Counted from the first letter of the stretch, positions 53,538 to 62,698 are shown. The stretch: 64,000 nt of DNA from Alphaproteobacteria bacterium UBA2966 (GCA_002348365.1 DEBC01000089.1:1-64000), one strand, 5' to 3'. Numbers and translations are program-made. Notes: generated from the sequence alone by a model not told the origin.

Positions 53538-54405
53538 TTCAGTGCGTCACCTACAACACCCAGTGGTGCACGGGACTGGATGGTGTGACCGACGTTCAGC
53601 GCATCGTTGACGCCGTGCGGGACGCAGATGTGATCCGCCTGTAGGAGGTCGACAGGTGCTGGCGCAGGAGCGGCGACGTGGACCAGGTCCGGGAGCTGAC
53701 CAACTGTCTCCCGGGCCGCTATTGGGCCTATGGGGCCGGTGTCGACCTCGACGCAAGCTTTCGCGATACAGACGGACACTTGATCAATCGTCGACGGCAA
53801 TTTGGAAACATGGTGCTGGCGCGGTGGCCGCTGTTGATGTCACGGAACCATCTCCTGCCAAAACTGCACCTCGGCAACGCGCTCAGTCTTCAGCGCTCCG
53901 CGCTTGAAACCATTGTCGACATTCCCGGTGGTCCCTGCCGGATCGTTTCGGTGCATTTGGCGCACGCGTCGGACACAGAACTGGAAACGCAGATTGCACG
54001 CCTCAGAGAGATTGCCAATACAGTTATTTTCGACGGTGGTGCCTGGTCGGGTGTGGACCTCCCAGAGCCATGGACCCTGGATGGGGGTCCAGCTCCCGAG
54101 CCATAAGAGCGATCCTCATGGGCGACTTCAACATGACTCCGGAGTCGGAGGGCTATCGGACCATTTGCCCTGGGGGTGTACCCGGCGCGACGAATTCCGG
54201 TGGTGATGGAGGATTGGTTGATGGCTGGCTGGCGGGTGGCGGACATCCCGAAGACGGCCCAACGTGCGTTGATGAAGGTGTTCCTGTCCGCATCGACTAC
54301 ATTTTCGTCAACGAGAGGTTGGAAAACTCTGTCAAACAGGTCTGGGTCGACTCGGAGGCGGCCGGCTCCGACCATCAGCCGCTATGGGCTGCGATCGATC
54401 TCTAA
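53534..54405 (+). pseudogene. Endonuclease/exonuclease/phosphatase (EEP) family gene with a nonsense codon and a frameshift
   Basis: The frame begins with ATG 53534 (QCVTYNTQWCTG), meets TAG at 53642-53644 where the family has LQEVDR (here IRL-stop-EVDR), continues in the same frame through NTVIFDGGAWSGVDLPEPW, then shifts frame and resumes as AILMGDFNMTPESEGY and RIDYIFVNERL to SDHQPLWAAIDL. One added base somewhere between 54083 and about 54108 (for example in the GGGGG at 54083-54087) restores it. Two lesions in one gene indicate decay. Convergent with the adenosyltransferase, overlapping 4 bases. Confidence 0.85.
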
Positions 54406-54968
54406 CGATTCGCGCCCGGGCGCCAAAGGACATCGCTCTGGCCTTGATCATTGAGATGGCGTGCCATGACGAAGAGATGGTCCGACAACCGATTGATGAA
54501 CTTGATGGCGAGCGGGTTCACCGGCTCTGAATCCGAGAGTTCCACCATCAACCGTTCGGCCCGGCGGCTCACCGTCCGGGCAAGGTGCAGGTACGCGGAT
54601 GCTGCCGAGCCACCAGGCAGGATGAATGAGGTAAGCGGCGCCAGGTCGTCATTCATGGCGTCGATTTCCGATTCCAGCCGGTCGATCTGCGCCTGCGTCA
54701 TTCGCAACGCGGATTCGCTTTCGGAGAAATCATCGCCCGGCGTGCAGAGATCGGCGCCCAGGTCAAAAAGATCATCCTGGATCCGGGCCAGCATCTCATC
54801 CGCGTCGCCGCTTGTATGAAGTCGGGCCAGGCCAATAGCGGCATTCGCCTCGTCTGTGGTGCCATAGGCAGCAACCCGGACAGCATTCTTGGCGAGACGC
54901 GTGCCATCGCCCAGCGAGGTCTGTCCGCCGTCACCGCCGCGGGTATAGATCTTGGTCAGCTTTACCAC
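54402..54968 (-). CDS. PduO-type cob(I)alamin adenosyltransferase
   Basis: A 188-residue ATR: N-terminal LTKIYTRGGDGGQTSLGDG (ATP-binding), VAAYGTTDEANAAIGLARL, and LPGGSAASAYLHLARTVSRRAERL with the conserved Arg pair. It makes adenosylcobalamin, the cofactor of NrdJ. The usual neighbours are the HIG1 protein upstream and etfB downstream; here an SDR and EEP pair intervene. Stop is TAG. Confidence 0.92.
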   Translation of the reverse strand: MVKLTKIYTRGGDGGQTSLGDGTRLAKNAVRVAAYGTTDEANAAIGLARLHTSGDADEMLARIQDDLFDLGADLCTPGDDFSESESALRMTQAQIDRLESEIDAMNDDLAPLTSFILPGGSAASAYLHLARTVSRRAERLMVELSDSEPVNPLAIKFINRLSDHLFVMARHLNDQGQSDVLWRPGANR

Positions 54969-54997
54969 TGGGTCTTCACCTCCTGCTTGACGGTCCC

Positions 54998-55201
54998 CTA
55001 CAGGAACAAGTCGTCATAGAAGAACCACAATGCCAGCAATGCGACCGTCGTGGCCTGGGAGATGATGCGTCCCCGCATCAGCAGGTTCCCGTATTTCCTA
55101 TTGAACTCGCCGCCCTTGAACATGCTCACCATGCCGGCCCCCATGACGATGAGGGTCGCGGCCAGGCCGATGATAACGAGGACACCGAGGATCGTTTTCA
55201 T
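54998..55201 (-). CDS. HIG1-domain twin transmembrane protein
   Basis: A 67-residue protein with two helices: VLVIIGLAATLIVMGAGMVSM and TTVALLALWFFYDDLFL, joined by the basic loop NRKYGNLLMRGRIISQ that is typical of HIG1 proteins. Relatives in bacteria and mitochondria associate with cytochrome oxidase, but function here is not established. 29 bases from the adenosyltransferase, same strand. Confidence 0.9.
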   Translation of the reverse strand: MKTILGVLVIIGLAATLIVMGAGMVSMFKGGEFNRKYGNLLMRGRIISQATTVALLALWFFYDDLFL

Positions 55202-55219
55202 GACGGTTGACCCAGCGGC

Positions 55220-56917
55220 TCAGTTCCGGCTTCCGAGCAGGCGCCGGGCAATCACCTGTGCTTGAATCTCGGCCGCGCCTTCGAAGATGTTGAGGATGCG
55301 CGCATCGCACATGATGCGGCTGATGGGGAACTCCTCGGCATAACCGTTGCCACCGTGAATCTGAACCGCATTGTCGGCGGCGGACCAGGCAACCCGGGCC
55401 GCCAGTAGTTTTGCCATCCCAGCTTCCAGGTCGCATCGCCGATCCGCATCCTTCTCACGTGCCGCGAAGTAGGTGAGCTGGCGCGCCGCCATGATCTCAG
55501 CAGCGGCCCACGCGAGCTTTCCGTGCACGCGCGGAAAGGCGAAGATCTGCTTGCCGAACTGCTGGCGCTCGCAGGCATAGCGAAGACCCGTCTCCAGGGC
55601 GCTTTGTGCGACGCCGATGGCGCGAGCGGCTGTCTGGATCCGGGCCGATTCGAACGTTGCCATCAATTGCTTGAAGCCATTTCCCTCCTCTTCGCCGAGA
55701 AGGGAGTCTGCCGGCACTTCGAACCCGTCGAAAGAAATCTCGTATTCCTTCATCCCGCGATAGCCGAGTACGCGGATCTCGCCGCCGGACATTCCGGGGG
55801 CGGGGAAGGGGTCGGCGTCGGTACCCCGCGGCTTTTCGGCGATGAACATCGAAAGTCCGCGATAGCCCGGCTCATCCGGATCCGTGCGTGCGAGCAGGGT
55901 CATCATGTCGCTGCGGGCACCATGGGTGATCCACGTCTTGTTCCCCGTCACGCGATAGATGTTACCGTCCCGGATGGCTCGCGTACGCAGACTGCCCATG
56001 TCCGAACCGACGTTGGGTTCCGTGAATACGGCGGTGGGCAGAATCTCGCCTGACGCGAGTCGGGACAGCCAGCGTTCCTTTTGTGCATCCGTGCCGTGAA
56101 TGCGGACGAGTTCTGCGGCGATCTCCGACCGGGTCCCGAGCGAACCGACACCGATATAGCCCCGGCTGAGTTCCTCTGAGACCACGCACATGGCTGTTTT
56201 TCCGAGCGCGAGACCACCGAAATTCTCGGGAATGGTCAGACCGAACACACCCAGTTCCGACATCTCATCGATGATCTCGATCGGGATGAGCACATCCTTG
56301 ACATGCCAGTCGTGCGCGACTGGCAGGACCTTCTCGTCCGAGAACCGGCGAAACTGGTCGCGGATCATGCCCAGCGTCTCGTCCAGGCCCAGGTTGCCGA
56401 AATCTCCAGTGTCCGGCGACTCGGCGATAAGCTCGCCCAGCTGCGCCCGGGCCGAGGCCGAGTTGCCCCGCCCGATCATTACCCCAGCGGTGGATCGGCG
56501 CAGGGTCTCGACGGCACCCTCATCGATTCCGAGATCGGAAGGGCGTGCAACTTCGCCCTGGCTCATGGCGATACCACCGGCCAGCTGGGCGAGGTATTCG
56601 CCGAAGACGATCTGTACCTGCAGGGCCTCCCGTTCGCCGAGCCGGCCTTCCCCGTCCAAGCGCTCTGCCCAGCCCAGGGTCTGACGCAGGGCCTCGACGT
56701 ACGTCGCCATCCAGGCGTACCCATGGGCCGCGAACTGGTGCTGCTCCAGCGCCGCGCCACTGACCCGCCCTTCGTCGGCCACGAAGTTCGACAAGGCGTG
56801 CTTTGCGTCCGCCACAAAGCGGTCCGCCGCCGCCAGTGAGTCGCGACAAGTCGCAATCAAGTCTGGAAGCAGGGCGTCGCCGCTGGACGGCGTCTCTGCC
56901 ACGGCACCAAGCGTCAA
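55220..56917 (-). CDS. Acyl-CoA dehydrogenase (long N-terminal extension)
   Basis: A 565-residue FAD enzyme. The N-terminal about 170 residues are a helical extension, then the ACAD core: MSELGVFGLTIPENFGGLALGK, FTEPNVGSDMGSLRTRA, KTWITHGARSDMMTLLAR, and AADNAVQIHGGNGYAEEFPISRIMCDAR with the terminal IFEGAAEIQAQVIARRLLG. Begins beta-oxidation and donates electrons to EtfAB. 18 bases before the HIG1 gene on the same strand. Confidence 0.9.
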   Translation of the reverse strand: MTLGAVAETPSSGDALLPDLIATCRDSLAAADRFVADAKHALSNFVADEGRVSGAALEQHQFAAHGYAWMATYVEALRQTLGWAERLDGEGRLGEREALQVQIVFGEYLAQLAGGIAMSQGEVARPSDLGIDEGAVETLRRSTAGVMIGRGNSASARAQLGELIAESPDTGDFGNLGLDETLGMIRDQFRRFSDEKVLPVAHDWHVKDVLIPIEIIDEMSELGVFGLTIPENFGGLALGKTAMCVVSEELSRGYIGVGSLGTRSEIAAELVRIHGTDAQKERWLSRLASGEILPTAVFTEPNVGSDMGSLRTRAIRDGNIYRVTGNKTWITHGARSDMMTLLARTDPDEPGYRGLSMFIAEKPRGTDADPFPAPGMSGGEIRVLGYRGMKEYEISFDGFEVPADSLLGEEEGNGFKQLMATFESARIQTAARAIGVAQSALETGLRYACERQQFGKQIFAFPRVHGKLAWAAAEIMAARQLTYFAAREKDADRRCDLEAGMAKLLAARVAWSAADNAVQIHGGNGYAEEFPISRIMCDARILNIFEGAAEIQAQVIARRLLGSRN

Positions 56918-57044
56918 GTCGGTCCTCCACCTGAGTATTTTCGATCTGAACGCCTGGCCTGGCGTCCAGCGGCAGTCTGATTGCCACTCTGCGAAAATGA
57001 TACCGGCCCGGGCGCGGCTCCGCCATGCCAGTTCTGTGCGTTGC

Positions 57045-57908
57045 TCATTTTACGGGGATCCCCACTGCGCGCCGGACATCCTCGGGAGTCATACCCTGAT
57101 CCCGGAGCGTCCGCAGGCTCTTCGCCTTATCCCGGGTTGCGAGGCGTTGGCCCGCCTCGTCCGCGATCAATCGATGGTGGTGATATCGCGGCGGCGGCAG
57201 TTGCAGCAGTTCCTGCAAGAGCCGGTGGATGTGGGTTGCCGGCTTCAGGTCCAGCCCCCGCGTCACGAGTGTGATTCCCTGGAGCGCATCATCGACCGTT
57301 ACGGCCAGGTGATAACTCGTCGGGATGTCTTTTCGAGCAATGACGACATCGCCGTGCAGTGAGGCGTTGACGGGCTGCGCATCCGAGTCGGCTTCGTTCC
57401 AGAAGATGTGTCCGGCCTGTTCACCCAGCGTCAGTAGTGCTTTTTCCACATTGAGACGCAACGCGAACGACGCACCTTCCACCTGACGTCTCGCACGCTC
57501 GCTTTCTCCCAGGTTCTTGCAGATGCCCGGATAGAGCGGGCCATCGGGTCCCTGTGGGGCGCTTGGGCTGCGTGCGATCTCAGACCGGATTTCCGCGCGC
57601 GTGCAAAAACAGGGATACACGATCTCGAGATCACGAAGACGCTCAAGTGCTTTGCGATAGTCTGCCAGGTGATCGGATTGCCGGCGCACCGGCGTCTCCC
57701 AACTCAGTCCAAGCCATGTGAGGTCTTCAAGGATCGCCTGCTCGAACTCCGGCCGGGCGCGGGAACCGTCGATATCCTCGATACGCAGGAGAAAGCGGCC
57801 TCCGGTCTCGCGGGCCGCTGCTTCCGCAAACAGTGCGGCATAGGCGTGTCCCAGGTGCAGATGCCCGGTCGGACTCGGTGCGAAGCGCGTGACAATTTGG
57901 TCGGACAT
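57045..57908 (-). CDS. gluQ: Glutamyl-Q tRNA(Asp) synthetase
   Basis: A 287-residue truncated glutamyl-tRNA synthetase lacking the anticodon-binding domain, with HIGH-like FAPSPTGHLHLGHAYAAL, zinc Cys in YPCFCTRAEI and YPGIC, and KMSKS-like QRLATRDKAKSLR. It adds glutamate to queuosine at position 34 of tRNA(Asp). Length and the missing C-terminal domain distinguish it from GltX. Divergent from the DNA glycosylase at 58010. Confidence 0.92.
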   Translation of the reverse strand: MSDQIVTRFAPSPTGHLHLGHAYAALFAEAAARETGGRFLLRIEDIDGSRARPEFEQAILEDLTWLGLSWETPVRRQSDHLADYRKALERLRDLEIVYPCFCTRAEIRSEIARSPSAPQGPDGPLYPGICKNLGESERARRQVEGASFALRLNVEKALLTLGEQAGHIFWNEADSDAQPVNASLHGDVVIARKDIPTSYHLAVTVDDALQGITLVTRGLDLKPATHIHRLLQELLQLPPPRYHHHRLIADEAGQRLATRDKAKSLRTLRDQGMTPEDVRRAVGIPVK

Positions 57909-58009
57909 GGACGTGACACCAGATCAGATCGCGGTCGGGTATGAGGCATTGATCTAGCATACCGGCCGGGGCATTTGCTCCCGGCTTCATCTTGGGCTAA
58001 CTCACACGC

Positions 58010-58678
58010 ATGGCCCAAGCACGGAAGACTAGGTCCCGGACCACCAAGCGCGAACGTGAGTGGCGAATCGCCGAAGCCGTCAAGGAATTGACGACGCGGG
58101 ATGCTGAACTGGCGCGCGCTCACGAATTCGGCGGGCCCTTTCACGATCGCTCGCGCAAGGCCGGTTTCGAAACACTGGTCCTGCTGGTTGTCGAACAGCA
58201 GCTGTCGCTGGCTTCGGCAGCGGCCATCATGGGACGGGTCCGGGATGCCGTCGTGCCGTTCAAGCCGGAGATATTGCTCGGCATGAGCGATCGGCGTCTG
58301 CGCGGGCTCGGCCTCAGTGGGGCCAAAGTCAGATACTGCCGTGCCCTGGCACAGGCCTTTGTTGACGGGGACCTCAAGCCGGCCCGACTGGCCCGTCTGG
58401 ATGATTCCTTGGTGATCGAGGAACTGACCAGGGTCAAAGGGATCGGGCCCTGGACGGCGGAGATTTACCTGTTGTCCGCGCTGGGACGGCTCGACATATT
58501 ACCCGCGGGTGATTTGGCGCTTCAGGTCGCGGCCCAGCATCTTTATGACCTGCCCGACCGGCCCGATGCCAAGGCGCTGCGCGACATGGGTGAGGCCTGG
58601 CGCCCCTACCGCAGTGTTGCCGCACGGATCCTTTGGCAATACTACCGCGCGCTCAAGGGGCGGGAAGTGGCGCCATGA
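58010..58678 (+). CDS. DNA-3-methyladenine glycosylase II-like (HhH-GPD)
   Basis: The 222-residue product has a helix-hairpin-helix base-excision fold: ELTRVKGIGPWTAEIYLLSALGR followed by the catalytic Asp in DILPAGDLALQVAAQ. It resembles AlkA-type glycosylases that remove alkylated bases. The N-terminus is basic. Followed after 18 bases by an EthD-like protein on the same strand. Confidence 0.9.
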   Translation: MAQARKTRSRTTKREREWRIAEAVKELTTRDAELARAHEFGGPFHDRSRKAGFETLVLLVVEQQLSLASAAAIMGRVRDAVVPFKPEILLGMSDRRLRGLGLSGAKVRYCRALAQAFVDGDLKPARLARLDDSLVIEELTRVKGIGPWTAEIYLLSALGRLDILPAGDLALQVAAQHLYDLPDRPDAKALRDMGEAWRPYRSVAARILWQYYRALKGREVAP

Positions 58679-58696
58679 CGTCGAAGGGAGTTTTCA

Positions 58697-59386
58697 ATGT
58701 CCGATAGGGTCAAGGCGGTATCGGTGATGTGGACCGAAATACCGGAAGAAGTCGAACACGATCTGAACGAATGGTACGACCGCGAGCACGTCAAGAACCG
58801 CGTCGACGTCCCAGGCTATGTCTGGGGCAAGCGGTACAAGGCTGTTCAGGGCGGTCCCGCCTACATGGCCGTGTACGCGACCGAATCCCCCCACGTGCAG
58901 GCAGGGGATGACTTCCTCGAAGTCGTCCAGAATCCCACCCCCGGCGAAACTGAGTTCGCGCCTCACTTCTACAACACCATCCGCATGATGTGCGATGTCA
59001 CCGCGAGCGTCGGGGATTCCGAAGGTGGTTTTGCCGGTTTTCTCACTCTCACACCCATGGAAGGTGCGGAAGAGAAGCTACGGGGTTTCGTCGCTGACAC
59101 CGCGCTGCCGGCGCTGCTCGAACATCACGGGATCATGGCTGCCCACCTCTGGGAGCGAAATCCCGAGACCACAGCCATGGCATCTCGCGGCTTCCCCGGC
59201 GACAACCTGCCCAAGAGCATGATGGCACCCGACTGGATGCTGGCCTTTGAAGGGACGTCGCTCGAGGGCGTCATCGCCGCCAAGAATGAGCTGCTGCCCG
59301 AGAGCGTGTTGCGGGGACACGGTGCAGAGCCCGACCTGCTCTTTGCGGCAATGCATCTCACCTATCGATACGAACACAGGGACTGA
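58697..59386 (+). CDS. EthD/ferredoxin-like-fold hypothetical protein
   Basis: A 229-residue protein of two repeated ferredoxin-like halves. The first half has EHDLNEWYDREHVKNRVDVPG, a pattern of the EthD-like group in which the His-rich strand pairs form dimers; the second half has LPALLEHHGIMAAHLWERN. Function unknown; related small proteins act in degradation pathways or as heme/quinone-binding. It is followed 3 bases later by a carboxylesterase gene, so both may be cotranscribed with the glycosylase. Confidence 0.72.
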   Translation: MSDRVKAVSVMWTEIPEEVEHDLNEWYDREHVKNRVDVPGYVWGKRYKAVQGGPAYMAVYATESPHVQAGDDFLEVVQNPTPGETEFAPHFYNTIRMMCDVTASVGDSEGGFAGFLTLTPMEGAEEKLRGFVADTALPALLEHHGIMAAHLWERNPETTAMASRGFPGDNLPKSMMAPDWMLAFEGTSLEGVIAAKNELLPESVLRGHGAEPDLLFAAMHLTYRYEHRD

Positions 59387-59388
59387 CC

Positions 59389-60135
59389 ATGGCAACACCG
59401 CCCCGGCTTGATGGACCCCGCATGCCGCCCGCATATGGCGGGCCGCCACGGCAGCTTGTGATCCTGTTGCATGGGTACGGAGCAGACGGAAACGATCTCA
59501 TCTCATTGGGCGGATATTGGCAGTCGCGGCTGCCGGGTGCCGCTTTTGTCGCGCCCAACGGACCCGAGCATTCGGAGGTCGTGCCACAGGGGCGTCAGTG
59601 GTTCTCACTGGGCAACTATGATCCCAACAAGCTGCGCCGTGATCCGGCGGGTGCGTCCGCCGAGTATGATCGGCGCGAGGCTGATGTTGAAAAGGCCGCC
59701 CCCGCACTGAATGCATTCATCGATGCCGAGTTGGAGCGCTACGGTCTTGATGAGAGTTCGCTCGCCCTGGTCGGGTTCAGCCAGGGCACGATGATGTCCC
59801 TGTACGTCAGTCTGCGGCGGGAACGTCAATGCGCCGCGGTCGTTGGTTTCTCGGGCGCCCTGTGTGGCGCGTCCGGCACACCAGCGGCGACACGCTCGAG
59901 GCCACCGGTATTCCTGTTTCATGGTGACGCGGACGAGGTTGTCCCCATCCACGCCCTATTCCTCGGTGTCGAGGGCTTGGCCGCGGCGGGAGTCTCCGTG
60001 GAGTGGCACATCTGCAATGGCATCGGTCACGGCATCGCGCCGGATGCCTTGGAACTCAGCGGCCGTTTCCTCGCCGAAGCATTCTCGGGTGCGCGTCAAC
60101 CTGTCGAGGTCGCCCAGATCGGGGACCGGGCCTAG
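59389..60135 (+). CDS. Phospholipase/carboxylesterase (alpha/beta hydrolase)
   Basis: A 248-residue esterase of the lysophospholipase/carboxylesterase group: VILLHGYGADGNDL (oxyanion strand), nucleophile ALVGFSQGTMMSLYVSL, acid FHGDADEVVPIHA and His in GIGHGIAPDAL. Intact triad. Starts 3 bases after the preceding gene. Stop is TAG; the following 177 bases hold a weak CCCCCA/TGGGGG hairpin and no gene. Confidence 0.92.
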   Translation: MATPPRLDGPRMPPAYGGPPRQLVILLHGYGADGNDLISLGGYWQSRLPGAAFVAPNGPEHSEVVPQGRQWFSLGNYDPNKLRRDPAGASAEYDRREADVEKAAPALNAFIDAELERYGLDESSLALVGFSQGTMMSLYVSLRRERQCAAVVGFSGALCGASGTPAATRSRPPVFLFHGDADEVVPIHALFLGVEGLAAAGVSVEWHICNGIGHGIAPDALELSGRFLAEAFSGARQPVEVAQIGDRA

Positions 60136-60312
60136 CCAGGCAAGTTGGAACCGGGCCGGTTCCCGTCACGCAATCGAAACATGGTGTGTGCCAGGAATTG
60201 ACCCCCAGCATGTTGTGTTTTGGGGGATCAGTGCCCAAAATAACCGCCGTAGTTTGGTGGTTCGGAGCTGCAATCCCGGGGAAATCAACTTTCGAAGCTC
60301 ACTGACTCGGTC

Positions 60313-60864
60313 ATGACACAGACATTGGAAGGCTCACCAGCGCTCGTCCTGAATGCGGATTACCAGCCGCTCAGCTATTTCCCTCTGTCGCTCTGGCCCT
60401 GGCAGGAGTCTGTCAAGGCTGTCTTCCTCGACCGAGTCAATATCGTCTCCGAATACGAACGCTGGATATCTTCGCCGTCCTTCAAGATGCGGCTGCCGAG
60501 CGTGGTATCGCTCAAGCGTTACGTGAAGCCGGCGCACACGCCCGCCTTCACCCGATTCAATGTTTTTCTGAGGGATTCCTTCACCTGCCAGTATTGCGGC
60601 AGCAACAATGATCTAACCTTTGATCATTTGATCCCGCGCTCGCAGGGTGGAAAAACGCGTTGGCACAACGTGGTCGCGGCCTGCTCACGGTGCAATCTCA
60701 AGAAGGGCGGCCGCCGGCCGGAACAGGCGGGGATGTATCCCCGCACCATGCCGATAGAGCCCTCGATGTTCAAACTGCAGCAGATCGGGCGGCGTTTCCC
60801 ACCAAACCATCTTCACGAGAGCTGGCGGGACTACCTGTACTGGGATACGGAACTCGAACCCTAA
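60313..60864 (+). CDS. HNH endonuclease domain protein
   Basis: The 183-residue product carries an HNH core with two zinc knuckles: FTCQYCGSNNDLTFDHLIPRS and NVVAACSRCNLKKGGRRPEQ, the His/Asn/His being in FDHLIPRSQGGKTRWHNV. The N-terminus (LVLNADYQPLSYFPLSLWPW) is the family's conserved leader. Cellular role unknown; common as a chromosomal stand-alone protein in alphaproteobacteria, not clearly a mobile or defence gene. Convergent with the SGNH protein. Confidence 0.9.
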   Translation: MTQTLEGSPALVLNADYQPLSYFPLSLWPWQESVKAVFLDRVNIVSEYERWISSPSFKMRLPSVVSLKRYVKPAHTPAFTRFNVFLRDSFTCQYCGSNNDLTFDHLIPRSQGGKTRWHNVVAACSRCNLKKGGRRPEQAGMYPRTMPIEPSMFKLQQIGRRFPPNHLHESWRDYLYWDTELEP

Positions 60865-60884
60865 AATCCGAGTGTCAGTGGCGA

Positions 60885-62036
60885 CTAACGGAGAATGTCG
60901 CAGAGTTCCTGCGCCAAAATTTCACCAGCAACCCGGTGTCCGTTCTCGTTCCAGTGGCCGCCGGCAAAGCTCTCCCGGCCGTGAAAACGGACGCTGCCGC
61001 CGACGGCGCGGGCGGCCAGCCGTTCGGCCAGCGCAATGACCTCGAAGCCTGAGTTTCGACCAAAGCTGGCGAGGCGCCGATCGGGGTAGAGCAAGTCATC
61101 AACGCCGAGTTCCTGGGCGGCGGTGACTCGCAGGTCGAGGTCCGGCGTCACCTGTATCGGATTGCTCAGCGTGGTCAGGACAAAACGCGCACCCATTTTC
61201 CGCGAACTCTCTGCCGCGCGCGCCATCAGTGCCTCGGTGATGGCCCAGGCATTTTGCCACGCTTCGTCTTCCGGCGCCCGGTACAGCTTGCCACTCAAGC
61301 CTGCCGTGAGCTGATCGGCGACACTGAGGTCCCGGTACTTGAGACGTGCCTTCATGGCGGAATAGGCCTGACGCATGACCTGAACGGATCTCAGCGCGTT
61401 GAAGGCACCATGCTTGATATCGGTCCACAGGCGCTTCATGCGAAACGAGGCGGTACGCAGATGTTCGTTCTCGAGCCGCAGCGAACCGCTCTCCAACCGG
61501 AAATATGGTCGCCCCGGATGGCCGTCGATCGCCCGGCTGTTGTTGGCAATGTCATTGCCCGTGAAGGCGGCCAGGAGAACCACGTCCGGTGCGTACTTCT
61601 CCACCCGATGTTCCAGCACCAGGACCTGTTGGGCGGTGCCGTAACCGTTGACCGCAAAACTGAGGACTTCAGCTGACATTCCTTCGGGCCGAAGGCACGC
61701 ACTGAGGCCGTTTTCCATCACCTTCCAGAATGTCGCCTTCAGCGCCACCTCCCGGCCTTCTGCAAACGAATCGCCGAGCACTGCAACCCTGAGGACGTGC
61801 CCGGCCTTGTCCCGTGCGTGGTCTATGTCGCGAAATCCCTCGGAATTTATCGAAATATGGGTGCGGCTCTCGATGGCATAGATCCCCTCGATGCCGGGTC
61901 GCGGCGACCAGCCCAATAGCGGGTCGAGGCGATTGAACTCAGGGTACGCGATGCCTCCGATGCGCAGGCCGATCTCCGCGGCCAGGAGTGACAGCATCAG
62001 GCTGACGACGAGGAGGAGGACGTTGTTAAGCTTCAA
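60885..62036 (-). CDS. Membrane-anchored SGNH/GDSL-hydrolase-like protein
   Basis: A 383-residue protein beginning with a hydrophobic anchor/signal (VLLLVVSLMLSLLAAEIGL). SGNH blocks: VAVLGDSFAEGREV (Ser), NGYGTAQQVLV (Gly), FTGNDIANNS (Asn) and the terminal AGGHWNENGHRVAGEILA with the catalytic Asp/His replaced by Asn-x-x-His spacing. Possibly an envelope sugar O-acetyl esterase or transferase. Divergent upstream region to 62080 contains no gene. Confidence 0.82.
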   Translation of the reverse strand: MKLNNVLLLVVSLMLSLLAAEIGLRIGGIAYPEFNRLDPLLGWSPRPGIEGIYAIESRTHISINSEGFRDIDHARDKAGHVLRVAVLGDSFAEGREVALKATFWKVMENGLSACLRPEGMSAEVLSFAVNGYGTAQQVLVLEHRVEKYAPDVVLLAAFTGNDIANNSRAIDGHPGRPYFRLESGSLRLENEHLRTASFRMKRLWTDIKHGAFNALRSVQVMRQAYSAMKARLKYRDLSVADQLTAGLSGKLYRAPEDEAWQNAWAITEALMARAAESSRKMGARFVLTTLSNPIQVTPDLDLRVTAAQELGVDDLLYPDRRLASFGRNSGFEVIALAERLAARAVGGSVRFHGRESFAGGHWNENGHRVAGEILAQELCDILR

Positions 62037-62080
62037 GGGAGGTGGCGAATGAATTATGCCGTCGCGGGGAGGCCGGCTCG

Positions 62081-62698
62081 CTAGAGCCGTTCGGACAGCC
62101 AGATTGCAAGGCGTGATCCGGCCTTGATTGCCGAGGTCAGGGCCTCATACCCGGGTGCGTCACGAGCGCCGCTATCGAGGGCCTCGTCGCGGTGTGCGAT
62201 CTCGTCCGCCCGGAACCGGTCGATCGTGTCTCGCAGTGATGCCTCGTCGTCGCCAAGCTGTCGGGATTGATGATCATAGTGTTCGTCGATGACTTCTTCG
62301 ATAGCGACCGTACAGGCGTGGGCGGCTTTCTCGCCCATCAGCGCCGTTCCCGCACCAAGGGCGAATCCCGCCACATGCCACAGGGGTGTCAGGGCGGTAG
62401 GCCGCACGCGCCGGTCCACAACCAGCTTATTGAACGTTTCGAGGTGCTCGCGTTCCTGTTCCGCCATGCGGCGCAATGCGGTCCCGGCAGGGCCTTTACC
62501 AAGGACAGCGAGTTGACCTTCGTAAATGCGGACGGCACCGAACTCACCGGCGTGATCAACGCGGATCATGCGCTCAACCAGATCTTCCGGTGGCAGGTCG
62601 CCGGGAAGGCGGTCTTCGCCCGTTTGCCGGGGGTGCTGGCGCTTCGATGGTGAGGCGTTCAACCGGTCCTCGCTGTCGAGCTTTTCCGTTCGGGTCAC
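62081..62698 (-). CDS. coq7: Demethoxyubiquinone hydroxylase (COQ7 family)
   Basis: A 205-residue di-iron ferritin-like protein with the Glu/His ligand motifs HAGEFGAVRIYEGQ, EQEREHLETF, IEEVIDEHYDHQ and DEIAHRDEA. Hydroxylates demethoxyubiquinone in ubiquinone synthesis. GTG 62698 overlaps the dsbB stop (GTGA), giving the conventional length; an upstream start at 62806 lies inside dsbB. Both genes are likely one operon with dsbB. Confidence 0.92.
   Translation of the reverse strand: MTRTEKLDSEDRLNASPSKRQHPRQTGEDRLPGDLPPEDLVERMIRVDHAGEFGAVRIYEGQLAVLGKGPAGTALRRMAEQEREHLETFNKLVVDRRVRPTALTPLWHVAGFALGAGTALMGEKAAHACTVAIEEVIDEHYDHQSRQLGDDEASLRDTIDRFRADEIAHRDEALDSGARDAPGYEALTSAIKAGSRLAIWLSERL

Noticed and set aside
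60202..60236. CCCCCA/TGGGGG hairpin after the carboxylesterase
   Set aside because: Six-base stem with a 23-base loop and no T tract; too weak for a terminator call.
60313..60864. HNH endonuclease as a defence or mobile element
   Set aside because: It stands among housekeeping genes with no partner methylase, integrase or repeats; this HNH type is a common chromosomal gene.
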